64,000 nucleotides of DNA, taken from positions 21,413,133-21,477,132 of the forward strand of contig NC_089274.1 of the NCBI RefSeq assembly GCF_963678975.1, given 5' to 3'. The translations under genes and the position numbers were made by a program. Shown here one piece after another: positions 47,666 to 58,290 of this stretch (position 1 is the first letter of the stretch; each line of letters opens with the position of its first letter). Source of the DNA: Dysidea avara (lineage: Eukaryota > Porifera > Demospongiae > Dictyoceratida > Dysideidae). A model generated the notes under the pieces. The model did not search any database, had not been told where the DNA came from, and was given only the letters and a program-made list of their open reading frames with translations.

Positions 47666-50600
47666 TCAATACAGTATTCCATCATTTATGGCCTCAAACA
47701 TGTCCTGTAGTTGGCGTTGTGATAGTCTTCTTAATAGGTCACCCATTGTTATGTCAGATGATTTCTTTCCTATAGACTCAGCATAATGATCACTAAAGAA
47801 ATCAATGCTGTTTGGTAGAACATCACCAACTCTCTTTGAAAACAACACATGTTTGTAGTTAGTGAAATTCTGAAGTGCCTGTGGAGATCCAGAGGCTGCA
47901 ACCATTGTTTCCACTAAACGGATGTCAATCCAACTGAAGTATTGAGAATCAGCAAGCATATCTAGCAATGCATCAACATTTACTGTCATTGATATTCTGG
48001 ACATTAGGTCTTTATGTAACTGCATTGCTTTTGCTTGTGTAACACAAGCTCTTCTCATAGTAAGGAAATCAGCTTTCCTGAGAAAACCTGTCAGTTTAGT
48101 CTGCAGTACAGTGAATGCAACTTTTATATCAAGACTTTCAAATTCATCAATGCTGACAATTTCATTATCAAGTGTTTCTGCAATGTACACAACAGCATAT
48201 CATCACACTGCACATTGTAAAAGTGTATACTTTTGAGGTTAAATTTGCTAATGTAGAAGTGTTGAGCTTGTTTGAATACTTTTTGTGGATTTAGAAAAAA
48301 GCCAAAGCTGATATTTTTGTCCCAATATTGACAATTGAATTAACTAAGGTACACTCCATTACCAGCCATCGATTGTCCAATGTGGAAGTGACTGTTTTAT
48401 TAAAGTATGTTGCCTAAAGTGTAGTTTCTATTAGAGTATTTTAACAGTTCTGTATATCTGAACTTTTCCATTATCCGAACACACCTAGGGTCCAATGAGT
48501 TCGGATAATGGAGGGACCACTGTATATAGTGGGAAGATATTTATATAGATCTTACCTATTTCGCTACTGTCCTGTACTCTGCTAGTTTTGAAGTCTCCAT
48601 TATTGATTTGTTGTACATTGGTAGCAGCACTCTGCAATCCATTACCAGTCTGTCCAGTGCTGGTTTCTGCATTACTGGTTTGTGAAGTACAATGTCCACC
48701 CATGTCTACAATCAGTAAAATACTAGATGGCAATTGTAAGTTTCTCTAAAATTTCCAGGAGTAAGGCCACAAACTCATTAGTTTTTTCATTCTCCAACAC
48801 TCAAAATAGCAATGTGGGTGGATAGATGCATATGTGAGATAGTACACAATGACTTTCCTTTTATCTGTGTATTTTTACTAGCTAGGTAGCTCACATGGTC
48901 TACTCCAGATATAGTTTAATGGCTGTATTCACAATCAGTCACTAAGAGTATCACAAATGAAGCAAAAATTCCCCTTGAAATTTTTGGATGGTAGCAATTC
49001 GCAAAAAAAAAAAAAAAAACCTTGAAAATCCTGCTATACAGTATAATATTGGTTTGTAAGCAACTGTTTAAAAGTAAAGATAATTAATGCTTCCTATGAC
49101 AATTGAAACTAGTTTTATCTTAATCTCTCTAGCTTTATAAACAGTCATGTCAAAAAGTTATACCTTTCAGTCATAATTGGTCCTTTCTGCTTTATGATGT
49201 TCTATTAGAGTACACCAATTACACATCCATTATCACAGTCAACTATTTTCATGCTAGCATTATACACTGATGCTTCAGGCACCTATTATGCAGTCATGTG
49301 CCTACTTTTGTGTGCATACTTTTATGTGCACAGTGCTTGGCTATGCAAATATTATTTTAACATTGAACTGTATTAAACACATAGGTGGAAAGGGGCCTTA
49401 TTAGCCCCCTTCAGAATGATATTTTGCCAAAATTATCCTCTTAAAGTGGTACTGAAAGTCATGAAAAACTGATATACTCTAATAGAACACTCAAATACCC
49501 TAACAGAGCAGTCATAATGCTCCATAAAAACCATTAAAAACATTTTTGGCCTATAGCAGGAATTGAACCACCACCTGACCTCTCATCTTGAGAGTTGGTA
49601 TCTTACCACTGTACTAAGTGTTTAAAAGCTTGTTTTTTGTATTGCTTATAAATGCTGCTTACCTCCTAACCCTGTAGTCAGTAACACTAAAATCTTTGCA
49701 AAACAGCCTTTTATTTTGTAAAAATAGGACTGCAACTGGCCTGTTTTAAATACTTTATGACTAAATAAGTTGGTGGTTCATAGTAATGTTTCAAATTGTA
49801 CCTATTAGTTCTAGTGAGCTTTCTTTGAGACATTGTAAAAGCTAAAATGGGTACAGCTTCTGGGGGTGCATTGTGGGGAGCCCCTGCTTACAGAAATTCT
49901 ATACTCTGGTTAACCCCCTTACACCAACTACTTTAGTCTGTAGAATCCGCTGTATGACTATTCTTCATGTTAATTCACAAAATTGAACGTGGAACAACAG
50001 CTATATACTGCTTGTAGCTATAGCTATATATACATAGCTACGGGCTTCTTGTTTCAACTTGATTTGGGTGGAAATCTCAAGAGTATAGGGTCAGTAGGTT
50101 GGCATATAAATAAAAATGTTAGGACAAAATCGGTACAAAAATGATAAAATACAAGAAAGGGAGGAGTGCTGTCTCAAAGAAACGGCAACCTGTTTATAGC
50201 CATAGTGTGTTTCAGACATTTGCAGGTAAACAATAACGTATACATACAACTTTTCGAGGTATGTAATGTTTCATGGATTAAAAAATTCAGATTTTTTGCA
50301 GTTTTATTTTTAAGGATCACTCATTTTTTCACACAGGCTACCTATTGTATAGCAGGGCCAATTCTGATAATTGCTAATTTTTGAGGACTAAAATTTTGCA
50401 GACTGCCAAGCAACCACAAAATCCGTGAAAATTACGTTTGTCGAAAATTTGTACATATACAGTAATTGAAATGTACTGGAAGAATATGAGACTTGTGTTT
50501 AGAGTTTCTAATGGTATTTTAGTTTCATTTTCTTCCATTTGTGAAACTTATTTTTAAATCTATGAAAAAGGCGGGCCTGTGAAACAGCTACTCAAGTTGA

Positions 50601-53109
50601 CATATATCATATAAGATTGATCCTACTCTTGGTGGGTGTCAAAGCTGTATCACAAACCTTTCAGGAGCTGTATACCTACTCCCAAAATTTAATGTTGCGC
50701 AACACTCAATGCACTCGCCTCAGAATAGTACCCCAAAGTGGGGGGAGGCAAGTCATGTGAGGTGGCTGTCGCATTTAAAATTAAAGTTATTAACTGTACC
50801 TTAGCATGTCAAGGGGTCTAGAGGCAACAGGAAAATTTGAATGCTTCGAGATTGAATCTGAGAGCATTTTCAATGGTTCTTGAATAGGATACTCCTATAA
50901 TATTATGGCAGTAATTATCATTAAGATACTGTACAATATAATTATTAGCAAACAAAGGCATTAGACTCAAGCACTTGCAATAGATACATTTGTTAATGCA
51001 AACAGATTGAATAAATCATATAGCAGAACCGACTTTGCATATGTCCTGGCTGAATGTTCTATTAGGCCATATCATCTCCCACCCACATAAGGATTTTTTT
51101 GTACCACTGGTAGCTGAATGCAACCTTTAAAAGTTGGTAACTAGCTAGAGTAATCTATGAAAATTGCATTCTATGTTATTTTAGCTAACTAATTCAATCT
51201 AGTTAGTAAACAAGAAAATAAAGTTCACTCTCCTGTACTGCTACTTTGAGTATAAAACTAACACCCCATTCACACTGTCCCGGGTTACTTTCAACTCGGG
51301 TTATGGAACTTGAGTCAGTCTTCGTTCACATTACTGCTCAACTAGTGGGCTGGGAATTGCGTGTGCTGAATAATAATGAGCTATAACAAGCGCACAATAA
51401 TTAATAAGCTTTAGGCACTTAATAAAAATGCACTGGAATTGTAGCAAGAAAGCATAGAACCAGCTGAAATAAGTCATACAGTGTAATAGCCACCATGTTT
51501 AAACTATTGGGTGCTCCTTTCACCAAGAAAATCAATGCATCATTAGAGTATAACTATCAAATAGTCTACCAAAAGTACAGTACGTTGTAACTATTTTGTA
51601 GAACAGTTTTAATATACTTGCTGTGTGGCCATTTTATTGTCAGCCTGAGTTGGCCAGCCTGGAATGTGTTCACACCGTATTCTATTCTGGGCCAACCCGT
51701 GCCGGTTTGGGACGGTTCGATTGATTTGCATTATTTCAAGCCGTGCTGTGCTGTACCCGGGTCAGAAGGTAGCCTAAGGTAGCCTTTTTTTTGTCTAAGT
51801 TTTACTGGTACGTTATTACTGACTTTCGGTTCAGCATTCACTGCCTAAATGTTACACCCCGTTCACACTACTAAAATGAAAAAAATGTAGAAAAAAAAAC
51901 ACTGCAAAACATCCAGGGACCACCATTGTGTTAGGTCAGTGTGCTACTGGCTATGCTACCGCTGCTAACTACCCATCTCCCCCACTTTTCTATCTTGTAA
52001 ATGTGACTCAAGGAGTAACCTGTAAGAACCTACACCCAGGTGAAGAAGAAACCAAAGCTGAACCCGACCCTATTGCTATTCAGTAACCACTTCTGTAAAG
52101 TTATGTGGCCTTGAAAAGAAGTAGTTAAGTGACTGCTCTATTAGAGTATCTCGATCTTGTAGACTCCCAAGGCACCTTTAGGCCCCTATTTGGTGATTAT
52201 TAGTTTCTCATCCACCGCCCGCATCCTTCTTAAGCTACCGCATGGTAAGCCATTATTTACTCTGTGCATGCTCAGAAGAACACGTGATACCAAACTGTTA
52301 TAATTGTTTGTTGATGAACGCTACAATGCGCTAAATATCGCCAGGAGAACTGTTGTTTCCTTAGCAAATTGCTGTAGTGCCAGTTGCAATCGTGCTTTAT
52401 CGACTTCATCAAAGCAGGCTTTCAGTTGACTGTCGAAAAACAGTTGGCGATCACGAAAAGTAGTGAAGGAAATGTTTGTAGTAAGAAAGAAAGACAATTT
52501 GGACAAGGTCTGTACATCAGTGTGTTAATATTATAAAATAATGGCATAATGGTAATACCCTCCCGCCCGCACCATAATAATTAGAAAGGCTGGATGAGAA
52601 ACTAATAATCACCAAATAGGGGCCTTAACACAAATTCTACATAATCAAGGCAAGTGAGTAGGCTAAAGAGGTACAGTAGTTAGCTTTAGGGCATGGGAAA
52701 AAGTGAGGGGGTAATGCCTCTCCACTCTTCAAAGTTTAGGGGGTCCTATTTCTCCACCCCTGACTCACCTTGTAACAATGATTCAATGCTACTCGCCACA
52801 TTATTCAAGTCGACCTTCCTAACTGCTGCTATTAACTTGTCCCAGGTGGGTGTGACATCTGTCTCCAGCCATTTGCTGAACATCTTTCTACAGCACATTT
52901 GCGCGTCGTGTTTGCAGTCACTTTCAATGATGTTTAGTAAGGATTCGTATTTCGGATCTAGTAATTCTAGCCCAAGATAGTACCATTGTTCAGCGGCAAC
53001 TAAAGGTATCACGTGTCTTAAATCTCTCATCGCAGGACGAGTTTGGCCTACAAAAAAAGTCACCATAGGAATCGCTATAAACGAAGAACGTACCGATTGG
53101 TAGAGTCAT
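47666..53109 (-). CDS. Death-domain protein with uncharacterised C-terminal domain (4 exons, 318 aa)
   Basis: Minus-strand exons: 53094-53109, 52769-53047, 48556-48705 and 47666-48177 (stop included). The total is 957 nt, all joins are GT/AG, and all three are phase 1. Start MTLPIG. Residues about 10-98 read as a death domain: EQWYYLGLELLDPKYESLL, IIESDCKHDAQMCCRKMFSKW, then TPTWDKLIAAVRKVDL and SSIESLLQ, with the family's helix pattern and conserved Trp. Residues 99-148 are a Gln/Asn/Ser/Thr-rich linker. Residues 149-318 form a helical domain (DFLTMRRACVTQAKAM, SWIDIRLVETMVAASGSPQA, NYKHVLFSKRVGDVLP, DITMGDLLRRLSQRQLQDMF). I associate such a domain with sponge and cnidarian predicted proteins but cannot name it. 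Death domains form homotypic complexes in apoptosis and innate immunity, so a cytosolic adaptor role is inferred. No membrane segment is seen. Intron 2 (4.06 kb) is full of repeats. Confidence 0.85.
48444..48522. mobile_element. Short Tigger/pogo-like MITE remnant
   Basis: The right end GGATAATGGAGGGACCACTG is followed by TA. The mirror 'cttttccattatccgaac' lies close by, forming a hairpin. The CAGTGGTCCCTCCATTATCC-type end is typical of Tigger/pogo MITEs. It lies in intron 3 of the death-domain gene. Confidence 0.6.
49545..49625 (-). repeat. tRNA-like sequence, probably a SINE head
   Basis: On the minus strand TTAGTACAGTGGTAAGATACC (A-box-like), CTCTC-AAGAT-GAGAG (anticodon-arm-like) and GGTTCAATTCC (B box) are in tRNA order. 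No acceptor stem pairs, so a working tRNA is unlikely. Confidence 0.5.
50236..50462. mobile_element. TA-flanked MITE (~227 bp)
   Basis: Left 'acgtatacatacaacttttcgag' and right 'cgaaaatttgtacatatacag' are inverted repeats flanked by TA (50234-50235, 50463-50464). The interior ('ggatcactcattttttcac', 'ggctacctattgtatagcagggccaattctgataatt', 'gccaagcaaccac') matches the element at 60666-60893. Confidence 0.7.
51260..51870. repeat. Region with repeated CACCCC[AG]TTCACACT words
   Basis: ACACCCCATTCACACT at about 51262 and ACACCCCGTTCACACT at about 51855 are direct repeats. 'gtgttcacaccgtattc' lies between them, along with CCCGGGT-containing blocks. It is probably a composite of MITE ends; boundaries were not resolved. 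Confidence 0.4.
51915..52080 (+). repeat. Dispersed repeat A, copy 2
   Basis: It matches 10225-10395 in the same orientation ('cacttttctatcttgtaaatgtga', 'gaagaagaaaccaaagctgaac'). Confidence 0.6.
52181..52624. mobile_element. PIF/Harbinger-type MITE, TTA target duplication (444 bp), with a 60-codon frame
   Basis: Ends GGCCCCTATTTGGTGATTAT ... mirrored at the right, about 35-bp TIRs, flanked by TTA (52178-52180, 52625-52627). It has CCGCCCGC blocks inside the TIRs like the element at 33618-34010. A minus-strand frame inside (about 52506-52321) contains FRDRQLFFDSQLKACFDEVD and ends FAKETTVLLAIFSAL. The protein is not recognised and may be element-derived or a captured fragment. Confidence 0.8.
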
Positions 53110-53536
53110 CTGATTTTATAGTAAGGTATGGATTAGTGGGCAAATAACCTACGACCCCTCCGAGTGGTCGTCGAAGTGGTCACATGCGCGCTATTGTAAG
53201 CACCAAGCCACGCCCGCTCTAACAGCCCAGACATCTTCTTCTGGTGGCATGTTTTTGCTAAGTATAAATAAATAAATAGTAATGGAGTTGCGTATGGAAT
53301 GTATTGGAAAAGCAGACGTTTATTTTACGAACGCGGGCTCAGAATTAGGGTCTGGCTACGAAGGGGCGGCCGAGCCACACCAGCCAGCCGAGACAGAAAT
53401 CATCCATGGCTCTCGATCCAGTGTGCATTTCATTTGCAAAATACTTCTAGCAGGTTAAATGTGCCCATGGGATGGTGCTGCAACTGATACAAGTTTTTAT
53501 TGTGGGGAATGCTGAATGGTGTTTTTCTTTTCTTTT
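53110..53536. other. Upstream region of the death-domain gene
   Basis: The presumed promoter of the minus-strand gene lies just beyond 53109. GC-richer sequence at 53150-53420 contains a plus-strand frame without recognised similarity. No TATA box was assigned. Confidence 0.4.
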
Positions 53537-54344
53537 TTTGGGGGGGGGGGGGGGGGTGTGTAACTAATCACTGGACTGGACTACTGGACTGACATATTTT
53601 TGGTTTTTACACATTCTGAGGTTGGTTTTATGAGTCTTGCTAGTCAAGGGCCTTCAGAAAACTTGCAGCCTGCTACTAAAATGATGAGTGTGAGGAGTGG
53701 AGTAAGCAAAAACTGACTTCTCACTACTTGTTATGCTCTACGGCATTTATACACTTCTTAATATTGTGTTTTGGAGATTGTAATATCTAGCAATAGCTAG
53801 CCAAAAACCATTTTACTATATTTGTACTACCTATGATACACTGTACTTATATCCTTGAACTAAATAGCTCAGATCCCTGGGACACAACCTATCCTTCCTA
53901 AGATAATCTATTGTAGTTAAATTTGTTCCTACATGTAATATACAAGCTCATTGCACAACTGTAGAGTTTTTCTGCTATCATGATTAGTTCTTACATGTGC
54001 TGGTTGGCGTACTGTAATATGTGACCAAATTTATTAGCATTGTACAAGCTTGTTACTACCTCCAAGACTTTATCATTGGTTAACCATAACTAGCACATTC
54101 CCTGCAGCATACTGATAAGGAGTAAAGGTATATGCACTGTAGGAGAACATAATAAATAAAGGTGAAATCACTAGAAGTCAGTTTTTCTTATTTCACTCCT
54201 CACACTCATCATTTTAGTAACAGACTGCAAGTTTTCTGAAGGCCCTTGGCTAGCAGGACTCAATAAAACCAACCTCAGAATGTGTAAAAACCAAAAATAT
54301 GCCAGTCCAGTAGTCCAGTTCAGTGATTAGTTACACCCTTTTTT
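53537..54344. mobile_element. Long-TIR element (~180-bp arms)
   Basis: 53555-53735 ('gtgtaactaatcactgga...cagtccagta-type...tgaggttggttttatgagtc...ccttcagaaaacttgcag...atgatgagtgtgagga') returns in reverse complement at about 54170-54344. The centre (about 430 bp) has no transposase. The left end carries a G17 run, the right end a C3T7 run. No target duplication was fixed. Confidence 0.8.
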
Positions 54345-54679
54345 TCTAGAGTATTTGTTCTATTAGAGTATCTCGATCTTGTATAAACCCCCCTCCATGG
54401 TCCCGTTTGTATATGCCATTCTTTAAGTGTGTAACTGAACTACTCATGACTGCCACTGGTCCCTACGACTCTTAACCAATGCAGACTACTTAGAAAGTAT
54501 AATTTATTACTAATTTATATCTCCATGCATGCATAAACTGACTGCTCTGCAAGTAATATTTATAGTGCATGCATGCAATGTTACAGTTGTCAGTGATGGT
54601 ACAACAATAGAGGCTTGGGATGTTTGAAGCACATTTTGCAAGGACAAGTCAAAATGGTAACTGCATGTGCTGGTTGTCT

Positions 54680-55800
54680 GGATCAAAGTTATTCATAAAG
54701 TGCTGCTATAGAATTTGAAAGGCTGAGTCAAGTTGATTACTGGTAAGCTGTTAGCTAAATGTTTGAGGTAATCTGTTGAAATAGAAGTTGCTTAGATAAA
54801 CATGCTCAAATTTGTTGACTAAAAGAAGACTTTGTAGAATGGTGGATTGATTTAAGGATGGCGCAAAAATCATAAGTATACAATAATGGAAACAGCTGCA
54901 GTGGGTTGAGTTTGATAAGGCAAATTTTGTAATCAGAAACATAGTCATTGAAAATATATTTGGTGGCTTGGTGCTGAATTCTTTTGAGAGCAGAGATATA
55001 TCATGGAGAAGGTATAGAGATACCATAATGGAGAACAATAGAATAGCTGGGATCTTACTAGTGCTATATACAGGATTGTAATGTTAATAGATTGGCTGAA
55101 TGTATGTCCAAAAATTCTGTAATTAAGCTTTAGATTGTAGTGGTTTTGTCAAGACAAGTAAGTGGATTAGACGATACCAAGGTCATGCACGATGAGTGTT
55201 GTTATAGACATTATTAGGGAATCACCAAGTAAGGAACTTTGCATTAAAGGAAATTTGTTAGTGTTGAAAGATAAATTTTGAGTCATGAGACCAGTCAGAT
55301 AAAGAGTTGTGGTCATCCGCCTGCATGGAGTTTGAGGGTGTCAAGTAGTTAAGAAATGAGTTTGTAGTATTTTGTGTACATGTCATCTGCAAAAGATAAT
55401 GCATTGCAGTGATGAATCTATAGAAACAAGTCATTAATGTAAACCAGGAACAAAATTGGTCCAATTAAGGATGTTCCCCTGGGGCACACCTGATAAGACT
55501 GGAAGTATAGTGTGGAGTGAACCATTGAGACTATTAGATATGATTTAAACTATGTACCACAGGTCACCATGCAGTAATACTGATTCGCCAATAATTTTAG
55601 ATTTTAGAAGTAGTTCATTAATTGTGAGGAACTTGGTTGAAAGCTTTTGAAAACTCTAAATAGATCACATCCGGTCCGTTTGTGGTAGAGTGTAAGTACT
55701 CTGAGAAAACATGATAAAAGCAGTTTTTACATGTTGAAATTTTTGAGTCCTTGCTGAAGGCAAATTTGTGGACTATAGATTTTCTTTATAAAATTGACCT
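54680..55800 (-). mobile_element. Decayed LINE with RT motifs
   Basis: Minus-strand pieces in changing frames: YLEFSKAFNQVPHN (RT motif A region, about 55610-55655), SGVPQGNIL then GPILFLVYINDL (about 55440-55490), ALSFADDMYTKYY (the FADD catalytic box, about 55375-55405), and further down a text like ISALKRIQHQATKYIF (about 54945-55000). Order and spacing fit the RT domain followed by its C-terminal region. Numerous frameshifts and stops show it is dead. Confidence 0.7.
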
Positions 55801-57244
55801 TGGCTTGTATATTTTGGAGATTTTCTTCTGCTGTTTTAATATGAAGTAGATTATGACCAGCAGGGTGAGAGTAGCTTTTCTTACATATAGTATTATTGTA
55901 ATAGAGTGCACATTTTTTGAGGACTTCTAATAGAACATACATAGAATGTTCTAGAACTTCTATTGGTAGATCACAAACGTTTGATCATAAGCACATTTAA
56001 CTAATTTATAATGCAGAAATTAAGTGAAGTGATCAGGTGGGGTCTATTCTACGGAACGGAATGATGGACTAAATTATGGAACGGAATGCTTTCTCAAATT
56101 GAAGCTTGCAGCTTACCATTGCTGTACAAGTTATCGGTAGCACCTCCAGCAGGTAATCAAACGTACCCCAAGAAAGATAGAAACAATTTAAGGATCGATT
56201 GTGGGTTCTTGTTGGTTGTCATTAGTAACGAAGTACTAATTGTGGAATTCAAGTACTAATATTATTGTGGAATTAGCTGACTCAGTGTGTTCATCTTCGG
56301 ATGTATCAAGTAGGGAACTTAATGCATGACTTGTTTTTACTAGTATGTGAGTTGTTTTTGCTTACTTTGACTTTAAAATGTACACTAACCTTTCTAATCG
56401 GCATAAATCAGTATGTAGCTACACTACAAAGGAAATAAGTATGGTGACAAGTTGAATCAACTCAGAATCTAAAGGAATTTTGTGCAGTGTGTGAGGAGCA
56501 AACATTCAGATACCACAAGGAGGCTATATTGTGTGAACATCAATGATTCATTAACGGTGCAGTGGACTAATGCCAGATATCTCAGCTTGAGTAGTGAGTT
56601 GAATCCAGGATGGGGTGTATTCTACAGAATGGAATGCTTTCTGAATCAAAACTTGCAGCTTGGCTAGCCGCTATCATTGCTGAAATGCATAGGGTAGTAA
56701 TAAAATATTAATAGCTGTCTCATGCAGTGATTGTCCTCCTACCTGATATATCAAGCAGGTCTCTTCAATCCATTTATTGTATGACCAAGGCAAGTTTTGT
56801 TACTACAATACATTAGCCGATTGGATGTCAGTTGTTTCTGCTGATCTTGACAAGATAAATTGTTTAGAAGACCACTATTTCTTCAGTTTAGAGCATAATG
56901 TCCACAGAGAAATTAACTAGAAAGTTACTGGTGACAGGAAAAGACTAGAATGAGATGGGAGAGAAATTTTTTTTTTTGGTTACCTATACTGTACAACTTC
57001 AAAGAAAACATACGGACAAATCAATAAAATACAATAAGGTGAATTATAGATTTAAATACTTGATATGAATTAGACAATTATTGTTCCAAAGCAAAATTAT
57101 AGATGGAAAAAAAGACTGGTGAGATCTTGGTTAATGACAGTGGTTGGAGATTAAAAGGGTGGTAATTTCTTGTTCTTGAGTATGTTGCAAAGTGAAGGTA
57201 CAAATCAAAATGGGATATCCATATAATTTGTATACATAAATATT
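55801..57244. other. Gene-free repeat stretch
   Basis: It holds two direct copies of a 'GGGGT[CG]TATTCTAC[GA]GAA[CT]GGAATG' block (about 56038-56120 and 56609-56690), each followed by 'cttgcagctt'. No gene was recognised. Confidence 0.45.
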
Positions 57245-58290
57245 CTGGCATTACTGTATTCATTTGTCCTCCACTTGAATATTCTACAACAGTGTTGGTA
57301 CATTGGCAGTCTACCAACTCTTGAGTAGATCCGACACAGAGTAGTCCTGGGCAATACTGAAAATAATGCTGTTTGATATATTGACAAGCTTATATTCACG
57401 ATATGATTAAATATTGAGTATAATTAAATTTGTCAAGCAGTGAGACTATAACATTACATAACACATTATTGCATCATATTATATCATAGAATGTGAAATG
57501 GTGCCAGAAAACAGCTGGAATTTACCCATAATCGAATTGCCTTTCCTTGTAGGTATATAGCAAGTGCAAGAAACACAACCACTAGCCATTTAATTAGGCA
57601 ATATTGGCGATTATATTGTCTAGACGATATTATTGTGGCTCTATAATTTACCTCGATACAATATATTGTGTAGTTCAATATCGCGATATTGTCAATATAT
57701 TGAAATATTTCCCAGTTCTAACACAGAGCAGCCTGCTTTGTAACAAATACATATGACCCCACTGTAATTTCATGGACCAGCTGGACTGGGAATCACTTGA
57801 AAATGGACGAACAAATTTAACCTGTTTTGTATGAAGTGAAGCATGTGAAATGTTACACTCAAGAAATTCTAGGATTCTTAGGTGGTATGTAATTAATGTG
57901 AGCATTCCATTTCAGGTCTGACTAGATACATTGAAATCACACATCCATCTTGGTCCAAATCATGTTTGCCTGGTGCAGAGGTTGAAATCCCTAAACTTAG
58001 CTACCATCCTTGGTAAAAGAGGTGACATGATTTTACCTACCAACTTTTGTTTGACATGGACACATCCACCCTTCTCCATCCAGCAACATATAATAGCACA
58101 AGGGGCCACAACTTCAAACTATACAAACCGTTTTCAAGTATACTCAGCCGAAGAAATTGTTTTTCAGTGAGAGTGATCAATAATTGGAACAATTTTCCCT
58201 ATCGAGTAGTAAATTCTGAATCACTAAACACCTTTAAGAACAGACTAGATAATTACTGGAATGATGATATGTATGATTGTTTGTAAATTC
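57245..58290 (+). mobile_element. LINE 3' end (RT C-terminus) interrupted by a hAT MITE
   Basis: Plus-strand text before the insertion (about 57260-57340) and after it (57729 onward) resembles HRAACFVTNTYDPTVI, CLVQRLKSLNLATILGKRG, STRGHNFKLYKPFSSILSRR and VRVINNWNNFPYRVVNSESL ... FKNRLDNYW, the standard C-terminal order of CR1/L2-like RT proteins, with frame breaks. The 3' tail has AATAAC-type repeats (about 58338-58360). The MITE 57342-57720 splits it. Confidence 0.7.
57342..57720. mobile_element. hAT-type MITE (379 bp) nested in a LINE
   Basis: Ends TAGTCCTGGGCAATACTG and (reverse) TAGAACTGGGAAATATTTC, flanked by an identical 8-bp ACACAGAG (57334-57341, 57721-57728). It is the same end type as the ERCC6 intron element at 41930-42392. 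Confidence 0.85.

Larger units (their letters stand above)
48706..52768 (-). other. Intron 2 of the death-domain gene
   Basis: 4.06-kb intron holding a poly(A) run (about 49003-49019), a tRNA-like SINE (49545-49625), a TA-MITE (50236-50462), a 'CACCCCATTCACACT' direct-repeat region (51260-51870), dispersed repeat A (51915-52080) and a Harbinger MITE (52181-52624). No internal coding exon fits the phase. Confidence 0.6.

Noticed and set aside
49545-49625. A functional tRNA gene on the minus strand
   Set aside because: The boxes and an anticodon-like arm are present, but there is no acceptor-stem pairing and it lies among repeats in an intron.
52321-52506. An internal exon of the death-domain gene
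   Set aside because: It lies wholly inside a Harbinger MITE, and exons 2 and 3 already join in phase.
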